Positions 1-10,699 of a stretch of 64,000 bases of DNA are shown here, piece after piece. How positions within the stretch are numbered: the first letter of the stretch is position 1; the number at the start of each line of letters is the position of its first letter. Origin of the DNA: Limnephilus marmoratus. Lineage: Eukaryota > Arthropoda > Insecta > Trichoptera > Limnephilidae. The position numbers and the translations under genes were made by a program. The stretch is taken from contig OU862917.1 of assembly GCA_917880885.1 (NCBI GenBank), forward strand, positions 32,786,104-32,850,103. Reading direction: 5' to 3'. A model generated the notes under the pieces. That model saw nothing but the letters and a program-made list of their open reading frames with translations. It was not told the origin of the DNA and ran no database searches.

Positions 1-14
1 GCAAAAAATTATCC

Positions 15-1007
15 ATGTCTTACGGTGTACCGCAAGGCAGTGTACTAGGACCACTCTTATTTCTTTTATACATCAACACACTATGTACCATGGATATTGG
101 AGGTAAGATTTTATCATTTGCCGACGATACAGTCTTAATATTCGAAGATGAAACATGGCAAGCAGTTATTAATAAAACTAATAATGGCCTAATAAAAGTG
201 AGGCATTGGCTTGACACAAATCTCCTTACACTCAATATTGACAAAACACAATATATGACGTTTTCCATACGCAAACATAATTTTCCCAACAACTGCCCTA
301 AACCAATAATTCACTCGTGTTCACTAAACATGCACCCACACCCACCCGGAACCCCACCTATTACAAATTGCACGTGTCCTACCCTTAAATCATCTAAGGA
401 AGTTAAATATCTGGGCATAATCATAGATGACCAACTACGTTGGGAAGCACACATAAGTGACACAGTGAAAAGACTCCGTAAGCTCTGCCATATATTCTGC
501 TCTCTTAGATCCATCTTAGACCTAAAAACCCTTAGAAGCGTATATTTTGCCCTTTTTCAATCCATTGCAACTTACGGTATTTTGGGATGGGGTGGTTGCA
601 CAGAATCCGTCATTAATCCAATAATTACAGTTCAAAAACTAATACTGAGAATCATATTTAAATGCCAACCTACCCACCCCTCTAATGTGCTATTTACTAA
701 ATTTAAGATCTTAGATATTCGCCAACTATTCACTAAGACAAGCCTATCCTACGTACGGAAAAATAACCTACTGGTGGCTCCACAACATCAAGCCAAAACC
801 CGCTTTTCATCAAATCTGGGATGCATGGTTCCTAAAACTAGAACCACATTCGCTCACCGACAATTTTGGTTCATTGCCCCCAAAATATACAATGCATTGA
901 GCACCGATATAAAATCAAGTATTACCATACCTCTTTTTACTATTCGTGTTCAAAATTGGATATTCGAAAGGGGACGAGATTTCTTTAAAGAATATCTGAC
1001 TTCCTAA
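15..1007 (+). pseudogene. 3' part of non-LTR retrotransposon reverse transcriptase (Jockey/CR1-like), 5' end outside window
   Basis: This open frame encodes the palm and C-terminal part of a LINE reverse transcriptase, which copies element RNA into DNA at a nicked chromosomal target. Near the start is the motif YGVPQGSVLGPLLFLLYIN (RT region 4), followed by the catalytic FADDTVLIF box at about residues 35-43 and the WLDTNLLTLNIDKTQYM region. The rest is the usual C-terminal thumb, ending at a stop and followed by a UTR and poly-A tail. The reading frame already runs in from the window edge, so the Met at 15 is internal and not a true start. There is no in-frame stop over 330 codons, so the copy is fairly young, but whether the element is complete cannot be judged. 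Jockey superfamily is inferred from motif style; the clade is uncertain. Confidence 0.85.
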
Positions 1008-1669
1008 CCATTATAAAGGAATAGAAAATAATTAAATTAACTAAATAAAATATCATACTTCACATCTTTTTCTAACCTGACTTCACTGAAATCTAATCTA
1101 ACCTAAATATATACTCTTCTAGGTGATTAATTACCTACCTTGTCAAACCTCCAGAAAATTTTTTAGCTTTCATAAAAAAAAATAAATTATAGATTAACAT
1201 ATTTAAATCTTACTTCTTAGTATTTTATATTTTTATATAGTTATATTTTAGTATTTTATATAGTTATAAGTTTATATTTTAGTATTTTATTTTTTATGTA
1301 TATTTTATATAGTATTTTATTTTTAACTTCTTTCAAACATTTTCTTTTTTATAATTATATATATATATATGTATATGTATATATATGTGTATGTAAGTGT
1401 ATATATATATATATATGTATGTATGTGTGTTTGTATGTATTTGTATGTGCATACGTATACATATATCTTGTTATATTTTACCTTAAATATTTTTATCTTT
1501 TTTCTTTCTCTTGTTTCTAATATCTTATAATTTCTATTTCAAACCTATATTTTGTTCTAGTTCACACATTGTATAATTTATATCATGTTTGATTACCTTA
1601 ACACGGGCATTAGCCTAGTATGGTAATCAAGAAAAAAACATAAAAGTGTATTTTCAAAAATTGTACGAA

Positions 1670-1722
<53 letters not shown>
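1008..1722 (+). mobile_element. 3' UTR and poly-A tail of the same non-LTR element
   Basis: An AT-rich untranslated region follows the RT stop. It contains TATTTTATAT-type direct repeats, a (TA)n/(TG)n tract at about 1360-1470, and a roughly 50-base A run at the end. The A run marks the 3' terminus of a target-primed retrotransposon insertion. The 74-codon frame inside it is microsatellite translation. Confidence 0.75.
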
Positions 1723-1724
<2 letters not shown>

Positions 1725-1732
1725 ACAACATG

Positions 1733-1790
1733 AAGATAAATAAAGACAAAACAAAGCTGCTGACTGTAGGCCGAACGCAACTTATAGCTA
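1733..1790 (+). pseudogene. small RT remnant
   Basis: A short translatable scrap reads MKINKDKTKLLTVGRT. This fits the conserved 'inxxKTK' strand that follows the YADD box in LINE RTs. It is directly downstream of the poly-A tail and no wider domain is preserved, so the call rests on one motif only. Confidence 0.35.
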
Positions 1791-1969
1791 TACTTAAGGA
1801 AAATAATGATAGCCTTTGAAACAAGGCTCTTGGGTTTGGTGAGGGAGTTAAGAATCGAAATAATAAAATCCGAAAAATTTGGTAATAATAAAATATTGTA
1901 AATAAATAAAACTAAGTGGTTTCAACAATTCTCCCAATTTTCCAAAAAATAAATTCCTCACCTAATCAA

Positions 1970-2239
1970 ATGAGAATCGGATATTGTTCCGTTCCTTCTC
2001 ACCTTTTTAAAATTCACGTCCTTGACTCCCCAGATTGTACATTCTGTGGTCTAGATTTGGGAACTTAAGATAACACATTTTTTGGGTGTCCCTCTCAAAA
2101 TAAATATCCTCTCTTCTATCAAGCGTTATCTAAAATTGCCTCCCCTCCATTCAACATCTCATCTCTTTTAAGTCTGAACTCGATTCCAATCATACATATA
2201 ATTCTGAAATTTGCTCATTTAAATAAAATTAATACATAA
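1970..2239 (+). pseudogene. C-terminal zinc-knuckle region of a non-LTR polyprotein
   Basis: One frame reads through 90 codons with a single internal TAA. The order is MRIGYCSVPSHLFKIHV, then SPDCTFCGLDLGT, then NTFFGCPSQNKY and a tail SLLSLNSIPI. This is the C..C...(H)FFxC layout found after the RT or RNase H domains of Jockey/I/R1-type elements. The stop falls where family members have an L/N before the zinc-binding histidine, and that histidine is absent here. The copy is inactive, lacks an upstream RT and is unlinked in frame to the element at the window start. Confidence 0.6.
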
Positions 2240-2790
2240 ATTCACGCTTAATTTTCAATGATGGCCTAGAACACCTTTGGAGGGTGAAAGTCATAATTAA
2301 AAGAATGAAAAAAATACACCAATATAAATAAACGCATAAATAAACAGGAAAAAAAGATTTAAAACAAAAAATATATTAAATAATGCGAGTAGAACACTCA
2401 TATTTATTTGCTTTTTGCAATATTTTGTATTTTTTAATTTGTCTTTTTGTAAGCCTAGAAAAAAAGTATTAGGCCTATAAAAACTGAATTAAAGTTCAAA
2501 TCTCCTACTTACCAATCCCTTTTCGGTTATGGTATAATGTTATTTATTGTATAATGTCAAACAGTAAATTCTTTAGCATGTTATAGTAAAACAATTAAAT
2601 ATTTGTGTCTGAGATTCACAAAATAAAATAAAACACGCGTTTTGGCCAAATTTTTAGGTCTATAAATCAAAACCGGCGGCTGGTGTTAAACGGGAATTTT
2701 AACATTATTGCCATCTACTTAAAGGAGTGTTATTGTTAGCGAACTCAGATTCAGAATTTTACACGATGTGGGTTAAATAAGTCTTATTTT
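2240..2790. other. unassigned AT-rich DNA
   Basis: No open frame, RNA gene or repeat family that I recognise. The stretch consists of A/T homopolymer-rich sequence with no clear inverted or tandem structure. Confidence 0.5.
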
Positions 2791-2796
2791 ACAATA

Positions 2797-3037
2797 GCTT
2801 TACACAGGAGAGATTAAATGGCGATGAGTCGAGAGAGGTCAAAGGGTCTCGATCGACCAGCTTCTCCCGATCCGGCCCGACACGCAGTAGATGGGCAGAC
2901 GCATCGACCGCCAAGACCCGAAAAAACCTTACCCCATGCACCCCTGCTAAATCTTCGGATGACCTATAGCAGAGGTGTTGATTGTTCAATAAATTGTTCC
3001 CGGAACGGTGGTACCCATACCCGCCTCCCAAATTATT
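2797..3037 (-). mobile_element. SINE-B copy, internally deleted
   Basis: Read on the minus strand it begins TTTGGGAGGCGGGTATGGG and continues with the AACACCTCTGC and AGGGGTGCATGGGG blocks shared by all SINE-B copies. It ends in TCTCCTGTGTAAAGC, the family 3' end, but most of the 3' half is missing. It belongs to the long subfamily, which carries an extra segment around GGGCAGACGC. The two overlapping frames of more than 80 codons have no coding signature. Confidence 0.7.
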
Positions 3038-3185
3038 ATTCCTACAGAGGTATTTTGAATGGTGACTAACATTTTTCATACTTTTTGTTTGTATTAGGTA
3101 GCTACATTGAATATTGAAAAGGGGATTTCAGCAGAAAATGTAGAAGGTGGTTTTCAAAAAATAATTATCACTCTTTGAACTATCT

Positions 3186-3990
3186 GAAGTGGATTTAAAA
3201 TATTGTCGTTTGTTCCTCGCCAGCCAATAATACAATGCTGTAATATATATAATTGCATAATACACTCATTTTCGTGTTCTAATCTAAGAATATGATCGTT
3301 TGTTCCTCCCCAGTCAATGCTATAATATAGATTAAATAATTGCGTAATACACTCATTTTCGGTGTTCTAATCTAAGAATATGATCGTTTGTTCCTTCCCA
3401 GTCAATGCTATAATATAGATTAAATAATTGCATAATACACTCATTTTCGGTGTTCTAATCTAAGAATATGATCGTTTGTTCCTCCCCAGTCAATGCTGTA
3501 ATATAGATTAAATAATTGCGTAATACACTCATTTTCGGTGTTCTAATCTAAGAATATGATCGTTTGTTCCTCCCCAGTCAATGCTGTAATATAAATTAAA
3601 TAATTGCATAATACACTCACTTTAGGTGTTCTAATCTAAGAATATTATCGTTTGTTCCTCCCCAGTCAATGCTGTAATATAGATTAAATAATTGCATAAT
3701 ACACTCATTTTCGGTGTTCTAATCTAAGAATATGATCATTTGTTCCTCCCCAGTCAATGCTGTAATATAGATTAAATAATTGCGTAATACAATAGTTTTC
3801 GGTGTTCTAATCTAAGAATATGATCGTTTGTTCCTCCCCAGTCAATGCTGTAATATAGATTAAATAATTGCATAATACACTCATTTTCGGTGTTCTAATC
3901 TAAGAATATTATCGTTTGTTCCTCCCCAGCCAAGCTGTAATATAGATTAAATAATAGCGTAATACACTCTTTTCAGGTGTTCTAGTCTAA
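3186..3990. repeat. 88-bp tandem satellite, about 9 copies
   Basis: The unit carries GTTTGTTCCTCCCCAG, then CAATGCTGTAATATAG and ATAATACACTCATTTTC, then GTGTTCTAATCTAAG. Successive GTTTGTTCC anchors lie 88 bases apart through the central copies. The outer copies are more diverged, with small indels. Single-base variants such as ATGCTATAAT versus ATGCTGTAAT and TTGCG versus TTGCA recur in non-adjacent copies, which suggests mixing by unequal exchange. No coding potential. Confidence 0.95.
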
Positions 3991-4267
3991 GAATATTTCT
4001 GTGATTTATAAATGAACATGGGTATAAATACATTTCCAAATTCATTTGACTAGTTCATAAATATGTGTTTTCGATTTAATATATTATGTTTGTAATATTT
4101 ACGTAACAGTGGCATGCATTTAACCTCGTCTAGATTTTTTCATTTTCTTTTTCCTCACCAAAAATTTTTCAGTTTCTTATTTCATCAGTTTTTCCGCGCT
4201 AGTTAAGAAATCGGTTTTGAAGATATTTTTAGCTATAAACTACCATTCTACTAATAGTATTTGTTAC

Positions 4268-4492
4268 TCTTAGTATCGCCTTGATAAAAGACCATTACTC
4301 AGTATCGAAACGTTGTGTTGTATGAAATGGCGTAAGCCAAGCTTTGTGATCAAATCTGAAGAGGCAACCAGTCTTCTTCTTTCCCATTTCCTCCCCCTGG
4401 CCCAAACCCCACATCGTCACATAACTCAATTGGTGATGCCATAGTTCCATTGGTTTTGGGAAGTTGACACTTTTGTGGGGTATTCAAATCAG
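4268..4492 (+). mobile_element. SINE-A, degenerate 3' body
   Basis: The order of blocks matches the body of the full-length SINE-A at 16.7 kb: AGTATCGCC, AGACCATTAC, GGCGTAAGCCAAG, ATCAAATCTGA, a C-rich CCCATTTCCTCCCCC stretch, TTGGTGATGCCATAG and a terminal GTGGGGTATTCA. The tRNA head is absent. Confidence 0.6.
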
Positions 4493-5047
4493 AAGAAGAT
4501 AATTTATATTTTCCTTTAGCAGAAAATTGCGTCTGTGTTAGAATTTAACACACTTCACACTTAAAAAATGCTAAATTTTCAAAAACGTTTGAAATATTTG
4601 GACAATGTGCAAATAAGATGCATGCAAAGGCATTGAATCGTGTAATTTCACCTATTTGTAAAGATCGTGATAGTTTTACATCAAAGATTAATTAATTGAC
4701 ACGTAAATTCAGGTATGTACACATAATTTCCTCGCACAGTATATAAATCTTCTTCTTACCATATAATTATACCAACACTTTTTACAAATTGGATTAATTG
4801 CGTTTTTGCTGTTAAAATACTACTAAAAGTAATGAACTGTAAAAAGAAATTTTAGAATGAAACCAAGCTTGACGCGTGCGTATTAAAAAAAATTAACTAC
4901 ATCTCATCATTGAAAAACGATAATTTAGTAACTGCCCCCATTAATTTACATATACTTATACTTTTAACGGCCCTCTACACTAGCCACTAAAATCTTCTAA
5001 AACTCTTGCGCAATCTATGGTTCAAAGATAGCAACAAATAGTTTAAA
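4493..5047. other. unassigned AT-rich DNA ending at a poly-T run
   Basis: No gene or named repeat was recognised. A T-rich run of about 50 bases (5048-5098) borders the next repeat and may be the tail of a minus-strand retroinsertion. Confidence 0.45.
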
Positions 5048-5089
5048 TTTTTTTTTTTTTTTTTTTTTTTTTTATTTTTTTTTTTTATT

Positions 5090-5290
5090 TTTATTTTAAC
5101 TTTATGAGTAAAACCTCAAATTGTAATATTTAATTAAAATGAAGACAATATAAGCGAAACTCAATCGAAAATCTGAAAACAGAAAATCCAGATCCCAGAT
5201 GTGTCAATATCTTTTTCTGATTTTTCTGTTTTCAGATTTTCGATTGAGTTTCGCTTATATTGTCTTCATTTTAATTAAATAGTTTAAAAA
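5090..5290. repeat. hairpin element: 59-bp perfect inverted repeat (SINE-D-related)
   Basis: Arms at 5128-5186 and 5222-5280 are complementary along their whole length and are separated by a 35-base loop. The outer arm sequence (ATTTAATTAAAATGAAGAC) and the inner CGAAAATCTGAAAACAG are also found in the element at 49.3 kb. There the loop is replaced by a tRNA-like 3' half and the arms are less perfect. A transcript would form a long hairpin. It may be a fold-back rearrangement of the tRNA-derived element, but the direction of change is inference. Confidence 0.85.
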
Positions 5291-5817
5291 TTCTAAATAT
5301 ATTGTTACGTAATTATTTTTATGGTTATTCGGTCGGTACTTGCTCAGAATGAGTATTATTAATTTCGGCGTGCCGTTGGAACGACAGAGAACAAATTCAA
5401 GTTGCCTGGACGTTTCTCGATTGTTTTGAAAGAAAAAACTGTTATAAGGACCACGTCATGACATATCAATGAATTGGTCGGAAGTTTGATTTGTAATGAG
5501 TTTTGATACTCGTAAATGATTGTGTAAATTTGCAATATTATGCGACTACACCTACAAATTAGTGCTGTGAAGAAATATTGCTTGACGCTCGTAATGACGC
5601 GGCAAACAACCCACCGAGAAATAGCCATGGGGATTACTGATATTGATAAATTGATATTTTGGTATATATATTGATAGATAAATTGATATTTTGGTCGGGC
5701 GTGTTTACAGCCACGTACAATCCAATATCACCGAGGACAACTTTGATGAAGATTGCAGGCGCTTCTTAAATGACTTCAACAGTCTAGAACTGCGGGTTAT
5801 ATCCTTTCAATGCTCAG
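5291..5817. other. unassigned
   Basis: A minus-strand open frame of 89 codons lies here but has no recognisable domain. A tandem TTGATATTTTGGT motif occurs twice near 5650-5695. Nothing else is supported. Confidence 0.4.
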
Positions 5818-6163
5818 GTTTTTTTTATTTTTTTTTTACGTGAGCTCTACACAGGGGGCCCTGAGGAAAACAATTTCCCTCAGGGCTTATGTCATCTTTG
5901 GGGATGCTGTGTGGAGGGTTTTCTTAAGGAAAGGAAGGAGAGGAGAGTTCTGGGAAGGAAAAGGGTTTAAGGGGTGGGTAGGAATCTGGGGTTCAGTGTG
6001 TCTTGGTCATCCGCCTCCAAGACCTAGACAAACCTCACCCCTTGAACCCGGGCACCCCTGCTAAATCACCAAACGTAGCGAACCACTTGGGGTGACCTAT
6101 GGCAGAGGTGTTGGTTATCCAATAAAGGTTCCCGGGGCGGCGGTACCCATTCCCGCCTCCCAA
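5818..6163 (-). mobile_element. SINE-B, near full length, short subfamily
   Basis: A T-rich run at the left is the poly-A tail on the minus strand. The element then reads backwards through GAGCTCTACACAGG, a self-complementary pair CCCTGAGGAAAACA / TTTCCCTCAGGG (a small 3' stem), GGAAGGAGAGG, GAACCCGGGCACCCC, GGTTATCCAATAAAGG and GGGGCGGCGGTACCC. Other copies share the same 5' boundary (GGGAGGCGGG), which argues for a discrete SINE and not random LINE truncation. The open frames crossing it are incidental. Confidence 0.85.
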
Positions 6164-6400
6164 ATAAAGATCATCAGGTCTGGCCATCGGACGCATTGTG
6201 ATAAGCGGGCCTCTGTGGGTGGACTGGAATCTCGGCTCCTTCACGGTATCATGGGCATGCGAAGCGGCAGCTCTGGGGCTCTTCTCCAGCTATCTGGAGC
6301 CCTTGTCGCTGAGGCTGGAAGAGGTGCGCCATATTAACTATCGCAAGCTACGAATGATCATTTGGAGTGGATTCTACTAAAATAACTGAATTATCTCTCT
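6164..6400. other. GC-rich island beside SINE-B, unrecognised
   Basis: This segment is richer in GC than its surroundings and holds open frames of 60 and 81 codons on the plus strand (for example WVDWNLGSFTVSW). It looks more exon-like than the neighbouring DNA, but I recognise no domain and see no convincing splice sites. It could be an old exon or part of another repeat. Confidence 0.25.
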
Positions 6401-7280
6401 CTCTCTACACCTTTTTGAAGTTGCAATTGAAGGTATAAATGTAGTTCATTTTTTGCTTGTCAATAATAACAAGTAAAAGAACTAAAGTGAGTTCTTTTAT
6501 TTATATAAATATATAAAAGAACTCACTTTAGTTATTTTATATATATTTTTATTTATCCCACGCAGGACTCTGAAATGATGATGAGAGCTCATGCATACGG
6601 AATTTCTTTGCTAACTGAGCAAATGTACGTGTAAATATCTCTATCACTAAATTGGAACATCCCCTTTATTATGTATTTTAATATATAGATTGTAAGTATT
6701 CTCAGTATCAACTTGGTGAGAGATCAATATTTAGAATCGAATTGTTGCTTGAAAGGGTTTAAAAGGAGCGGCTGCGCGGTTGTTTTGATAATATATTAGG
6801 ATTTGGATTTGAGGCCAAAATACCCAAACAAACTGAAAAAAAGTTTTTAATCAAAAGTTGTAGAAAATATCTAATAAGAATAGTTTATTTATTTATTTTT
6901 GGTTTAAATTATGATATAATGGTTACTGAGAATTCGATTTTGCATAATTTTAGAGACAAATTTTGGCATTTTTTATGAGTTAATTATAATAATTTGAAAA
7001 ATATTCTTGTTCAATCCCCTTAATACAACGAAAAAATAAATTAAAAAAATTAAACATCACGAAAGAGCATTTCTTTGGGTAGAGATTTTAATTTACGAAT
7101 ATATATTACACGACAAATGTGTGTTAACAACGTAAATCGGTCGTTTGTAGTTCGAATTTTAACAAATCAATATGCTTTTTAAGTTTTATTGATATACATC
7201 AAAATTTAAATGTAAACCCTTGAAAAATTTCATTCATCACTTTTTGTAGATTTAAGTAAGAAGATGCACTTTATCAGAAT
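6401..7280. other. unassigned, with a small palindrome
   Basis: A palindrome of about 21-bp arms (CTAAAGTGAGTTCTTTTAT and its complement) occupies about 6489-6536. The rest is AT-rich with no recognisable gene or repeat. Confidence 0.45.
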
Positions 7281-7287
7281 TGTTATT

Positions 7288-7590
7288 TTACGCACCAGAT
7301 TTAAATGTCCGGGTTAAATTTTCCCCACAGGAAAAACTAAACCCTTTCACACACTTCCCAAATGATCATCCAGTCAATCCACGCTGTGTAATTGCATTAT
7401 ATAAGTATTATAAATACAAAACAACATGTCAACCTACCAGAGACCAAATGGGAAAATAATTCACCGACTCCAGATATCAGAGGGTTCGGCTCTGTGGAAT
7501 TCCTAATTGAACCTATAAATCCTACTGATCCCTCAATATAAATATTTAAAAAATCTTTTGTAACCCTACATATATTTAAATAAGTCATAA
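7288..7590 (-). pseudogene. 3' end of R2-like non-LTR element (copy 1 of 3)
   Basis: On the minus strand a short frame ends ICRVTKDFLNIYIEGSVGFIG and STEPNPLI in the other copies; here the terminal stretch is slightly shifted. The UTR that follows runs to ACATTTAAATCTGGTGCG. The same end occurs at 38.7 and 40.2 kb. The copy is strongly 5'-truncated. The family in those longer copies carries the LIDVAIP-type nuclease segment seen at the C terminus of R2-superfamily elements. Confidence 0.7.
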
Positions 7591-7624
7591 GTCAGGCTTA
7601 GCTATTGTTGTGTATTTTTATATT

Positions 7625-8075
7625 ATTTTATTTTATTTTTTATTTTTTTTTATTAGTAATAGAAGGTACATAAATTACAAATAAATTTTATACAGTAATT
7701 AATTACATAGTAGATATATTTGATGTACCCCCATAATTAAGCAAGGCTTGTGTGTATGGGGAGGTGTTATTGTATTGCTTTTTTTATATCATTCAGTTTA
7801 AGTTTTCAGTATAATTTTTAAGGTGAGTTTTAAAATTTTTTATATTGGTATTCATGTTTCTAATTTTTTCTGGTAATGAATTAAAAAATTTTGCTCCGAG
7901 ATATTTATGACTCAATTGTCCAATTTTTTTTTTACATTTTGGAGTGGGAAGTATTGATGTTTGTCTAAGACTTCTGTTATTTTTAAATGGTGCAACTTGA
8001 TTTTTAATATTATCTTTATAAATTTGTAATGTTGCATGATAAAAGTATAATGCACTTAATTATCTGACCTTAAAT
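7625..8075 (-). pseudogene. C-terminal tail and 3' UTR of a Jockey/CR1-like LINE
   Basis: Minus-strand translation gives ALYFYHATLQIYKDNIKNQV, then LRQTSILPTPKCKKK, then GQLSHKYLGAKFFNSLPEKI and NFKTHLKNYTENLN before a stop. This is the standard thumb-end signature of Jockey-type RTs (a short KxFNSLPxxIR followed by FKxxLK). The UTR and an A-rich tail follow at the low-coordinate end. Only about 80 residues remain, so the copy is dead. Confidence 0.75.
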
Positions 8076-8702
8076 TGTTTGAATAAAAGTTCTGACGAAT
8101 ATGAGTAGGGTTTTTTTTAAATTTTTTATTTTTTATTAGTTTTTGTGATATGTAAATTGTTTGTGTTTGATTTGTATATGTACCGCCCCATTATGGTTCT
8201 AAACTATGGTTCTAAACTATGGTTCTAAATTATGGTTCTAAACTTCAATTTGTCGTTATTTTATTGGTCAATGACATACATATATTATTATCACTGTCAT
8301 TTATGAATTTATACAGACTGTTTATAACGCTAATTGAATAAAATAAAAAAAGTCAATTAATTTTTTATTTTATATTTCATATCAAATAGAATACAATTAT
8401 TTCGAGTTTACACACATTAATGTGCTTTTTTAGTTATTTTTTATGTATTTTAAATGTATTTCATTATAAGAATAGTAAAGTAAATAGAACCAAATTATTT
8501 AAAAGAATTATGATCGTTACCTTTAAATCCTCCTCCTGAAAAATTGAATTCTTTGAGGGTATATAATATAGGTACAATAAGTATCACATATCCGTACCAG
8601 AATATTATTTGTTATACCTTTTGATTAAAAAAAATATTTTTTTAGTTTGGTTTGGGTGTTTTGGCCTCAAATTCAAATTTAAGTTTTGAATGAGAATGGC
8701 CC
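8076..8702. other. unassigned, containing a 13-bp x 4 tandem repeat
   Basis: TATGGTTCTAAAC is repeated about four times at 8192-8243. The rest is AT-rich with no recognised feature. Confidence 0.6.
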
Positions 8703-9077
8703 TTAAGTTGTACTTAGTGACAAAATCTGATGGTTGACGCATGAATGGTTGTTATGGTTTTTCGTATTGTTGTGGTTGTGATGGTTGTTGTTTTGGTGGT
8801 TGTTGTGGTGATTTTTGTGGTGGTTGTTGTGTTGGCTGTGAAAGTTGTCGTTTTCGAGTTTTTGGTAGTGTTTATTGTGGTGGTGACGGTGGAAATTTTT
8901 AGGTGTAAGTGTGGTGGTTGTTGTTTGGTGGTGGTGGTGGTTGGTTGGTTTTTGTGATGGTTTTAATTTATTGTTTAAAAAACTAATGTTATTCGTTTGC
9001 ATTTCCGTATTCTCAGTTAAAAAATCTACTAGTAAGATTATTTCTGAGGCAATTAGAAATGTTTGCAAAAAGCTCAT
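8703..9077 (-). repeat. (GTT/GTG)n low-complexity tract with a His/Asn-rich open frame
   Basis: The plus strand is dominated by GTTGTGGTG-type trinucleotides between about 8745 and 8955. The minus-strand frame of 124 codons therefore reads NNHHKNHHNNHQNNNHHNHN. The opposite frame is a run of Val/Trp. There is no signal peptide and no flanking gene structure. The composition follows from the repeat, so I treat this as a microsatellite-like tract and not a gene. Confidence 0.7.
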
Positions 9078-9337
9078 GTGGTACCTATGTAATGACTGGT
9101 GACTGGTTTTAGTTCGTGACTTCTCTTAGTTGCTGCCTCGGCGTAAGTCAAATGGCAATAGATATTATTTCAGATGCCCTTTTGACATGTTAGTATATAA
9201 TATGTGAACTCCGCTTTATGAATTGCAATTGTCTTATTGGTAGATATAATTTAAAATATAAATTTGTCAAATCTATCTAATTTTTTTCATTCCTCCGAAA
9301 TGGAATGGATTTCCATTTCAGCCTCATACTTTAGAAC

Positions 9338-9448
9338 CTTCCTCTCCCCCTTCTCCATCCCCTTCCCAGTCCCTTTAGCCTCATAATATACCACAATTTT
9401 GGGATTCCATTGTCCCAATGACTCCAGTTTGGAAGCAGTTGAGATTTT
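9338..9448 (+). mobile_element. SINE-A 3' fragment
   Basis: The fragment holds AACCTTCCTCTCCCCC, CCCTTCCCAGTCCC, TTAGCCTCATAATATACC and a GGGATTCCATTGTCCC block, in the order seen in the pyrimidine-rich 3' body of SINE-A at 16.9-17.0 kb. It is diverged, without head or tail. Confidence 0.65.
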
Positions 9449-9496
9449 ATTTCTACCTTTTTTTCAACTGTACGTACTTAAAGAATATAAAAATTA

Positions 9497-10246
9497 GGGT
9501 GTTGTCCAAGTATGGAGTGAATACAAATTCGTACATGCAGTTGCATCTCTATATGAGAGAAGCGGTGCATGAGTTATGCTGATCGTTGGTTTTATGGGGT
9601 GGTTTGACACCACAAAAGGTGTTAAGCAAGGCTGCGTAATGTCACCTTTGTTATTCAATCTATAATCATCGATAATTATGTGCAAGAATTGAAAAAGTTG
9701 GGATTGGGCGCGAAATTGAGTAATTTGAAAGTATGTTGCCTGTTGAATGCTGATTATGAGAAGCTGATTTTCATTCATTACAGTTTAGAAGATCTACAGT
9801 CTCCCGTGTCTAGACACGGATGAAAGATGAAAGAAGTATTTGTGAAGAATGAGTTAATGATGAATGTAAGTAAGCCTGAAGGCATGGTGTTTGAAAGAGA
9901 GAGTACTAAAACGATGTGCAATATAGAATTATGAATGCGAAAGCAGTATGCAATATAGAGTTATGAATGATGAATATATGGAGCAGATGGATTAGTTTTT
10001 GTACGAGAGACGTGAAGACTGAGAGAGACATTGAAAGAAGGGTAAATGCAGGTAATACATGGTAGAACGACATGGCAAGATCAAGTGAATCAGATATTTG
10101 AGTCAGGCCATGCCAAGAGTCGGAATAATTGAAGAATATATGGGACAATGTATGAATATGAATGAGGCAAAAAATGTGTACCAAGACCGAGATGTTTGGC
10201 GGTCGTCCTCTCTGCCTACCCCTGCGAGAAGCCGCGTGATGGTTAG
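9497..10246 (+). pseudogene. decayed RTE-like reverse transcriptase
   Basis: Successive frames give GVKQGCVMSPLLFNL (RT region 4), then LLNADYEKLIF where a functional enzyme has a YADD box, then SLEDLQ, VKNELMMNVSKPEGMVFERE, DIERRVNAGN and finally AKNVYQDREMFGG. The last resembles the C-terminal 'VYQDRxxW' ending of RTE/Jockey-like elements. There are several frameshifts and stops. The catalytic aspartate pair is broken (ADY for ADD). Parts between the thumb and the C terminus are deleted. The minus-strand frames here are shadows. Confidence 0.8.
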
Positions 10247-10699
10247 TTGGTAACAATTATCTAACTGCCTGTAATAAATTTCATTCAAGCTTTCATGGAA
10301 AATATGATTCTAGGAGTCGTGCTATTTAACTTAACTTGACATAAATTTCTAATTGGATTAGTAATATTAATTGAATAATCGACTGATTAGCAAATAATTG
10401 GCGATCGGGAAATAATTGGCAAAACACTTTCTATGTGAATCTTCGCTTGCATTTTCTTACCCTGCAAAAGCTCGAGCGGTGAAACCTCAATAGGTACCTA
10501 CGCCCTCCCGGGTCACGACATCGTCTCTTCAGTCTTCTCATCACGTATTCCCAGCCTCGCCAGATACAGCAGTAGGAGATTAGGACAGGGGGCTCTGCGT
10601 TTTTGTGCTACGGCGCACGCGGGCGGCCGAAACGAGGGACGGTCATTAAAAAAACTATAATAAAAAAATATGTACAGATATATTACGGCAACAGAGTAA
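10247..10699. other. unassigned; partly GC-rich
   Basis: About 10470-10640 is unusually GC-rich for this window (CCCTCCCGGGTCACGAC, GCACGCGGGCGGCCG). It directly follows the RT pseudogene and may be its 3' UTR, but no poly-A tail is clear. Confidence 0.35.

Noticed and set aside
1733..2239. RT scrap at 1.73 kb and zinc-knuckle at 1.97 kb as one element with the RT at the window start
   Set aside because: They lie beyond the poly-A tail of the first element and the C terminus does not fit after its stop.
4275..4320. TACTCAGTATCGAAACGTTG as another hammerhead core
   Set aside because: There is no CTGANGA box; it aligns with the SINE-A body instead.
5810..6337. Plus- and minus-strand frames across SINE-B at 5.8-6.3 kb
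   Set aside because: The same translations occur, broken differently, in the other SINE-B copies; repeat-derived.
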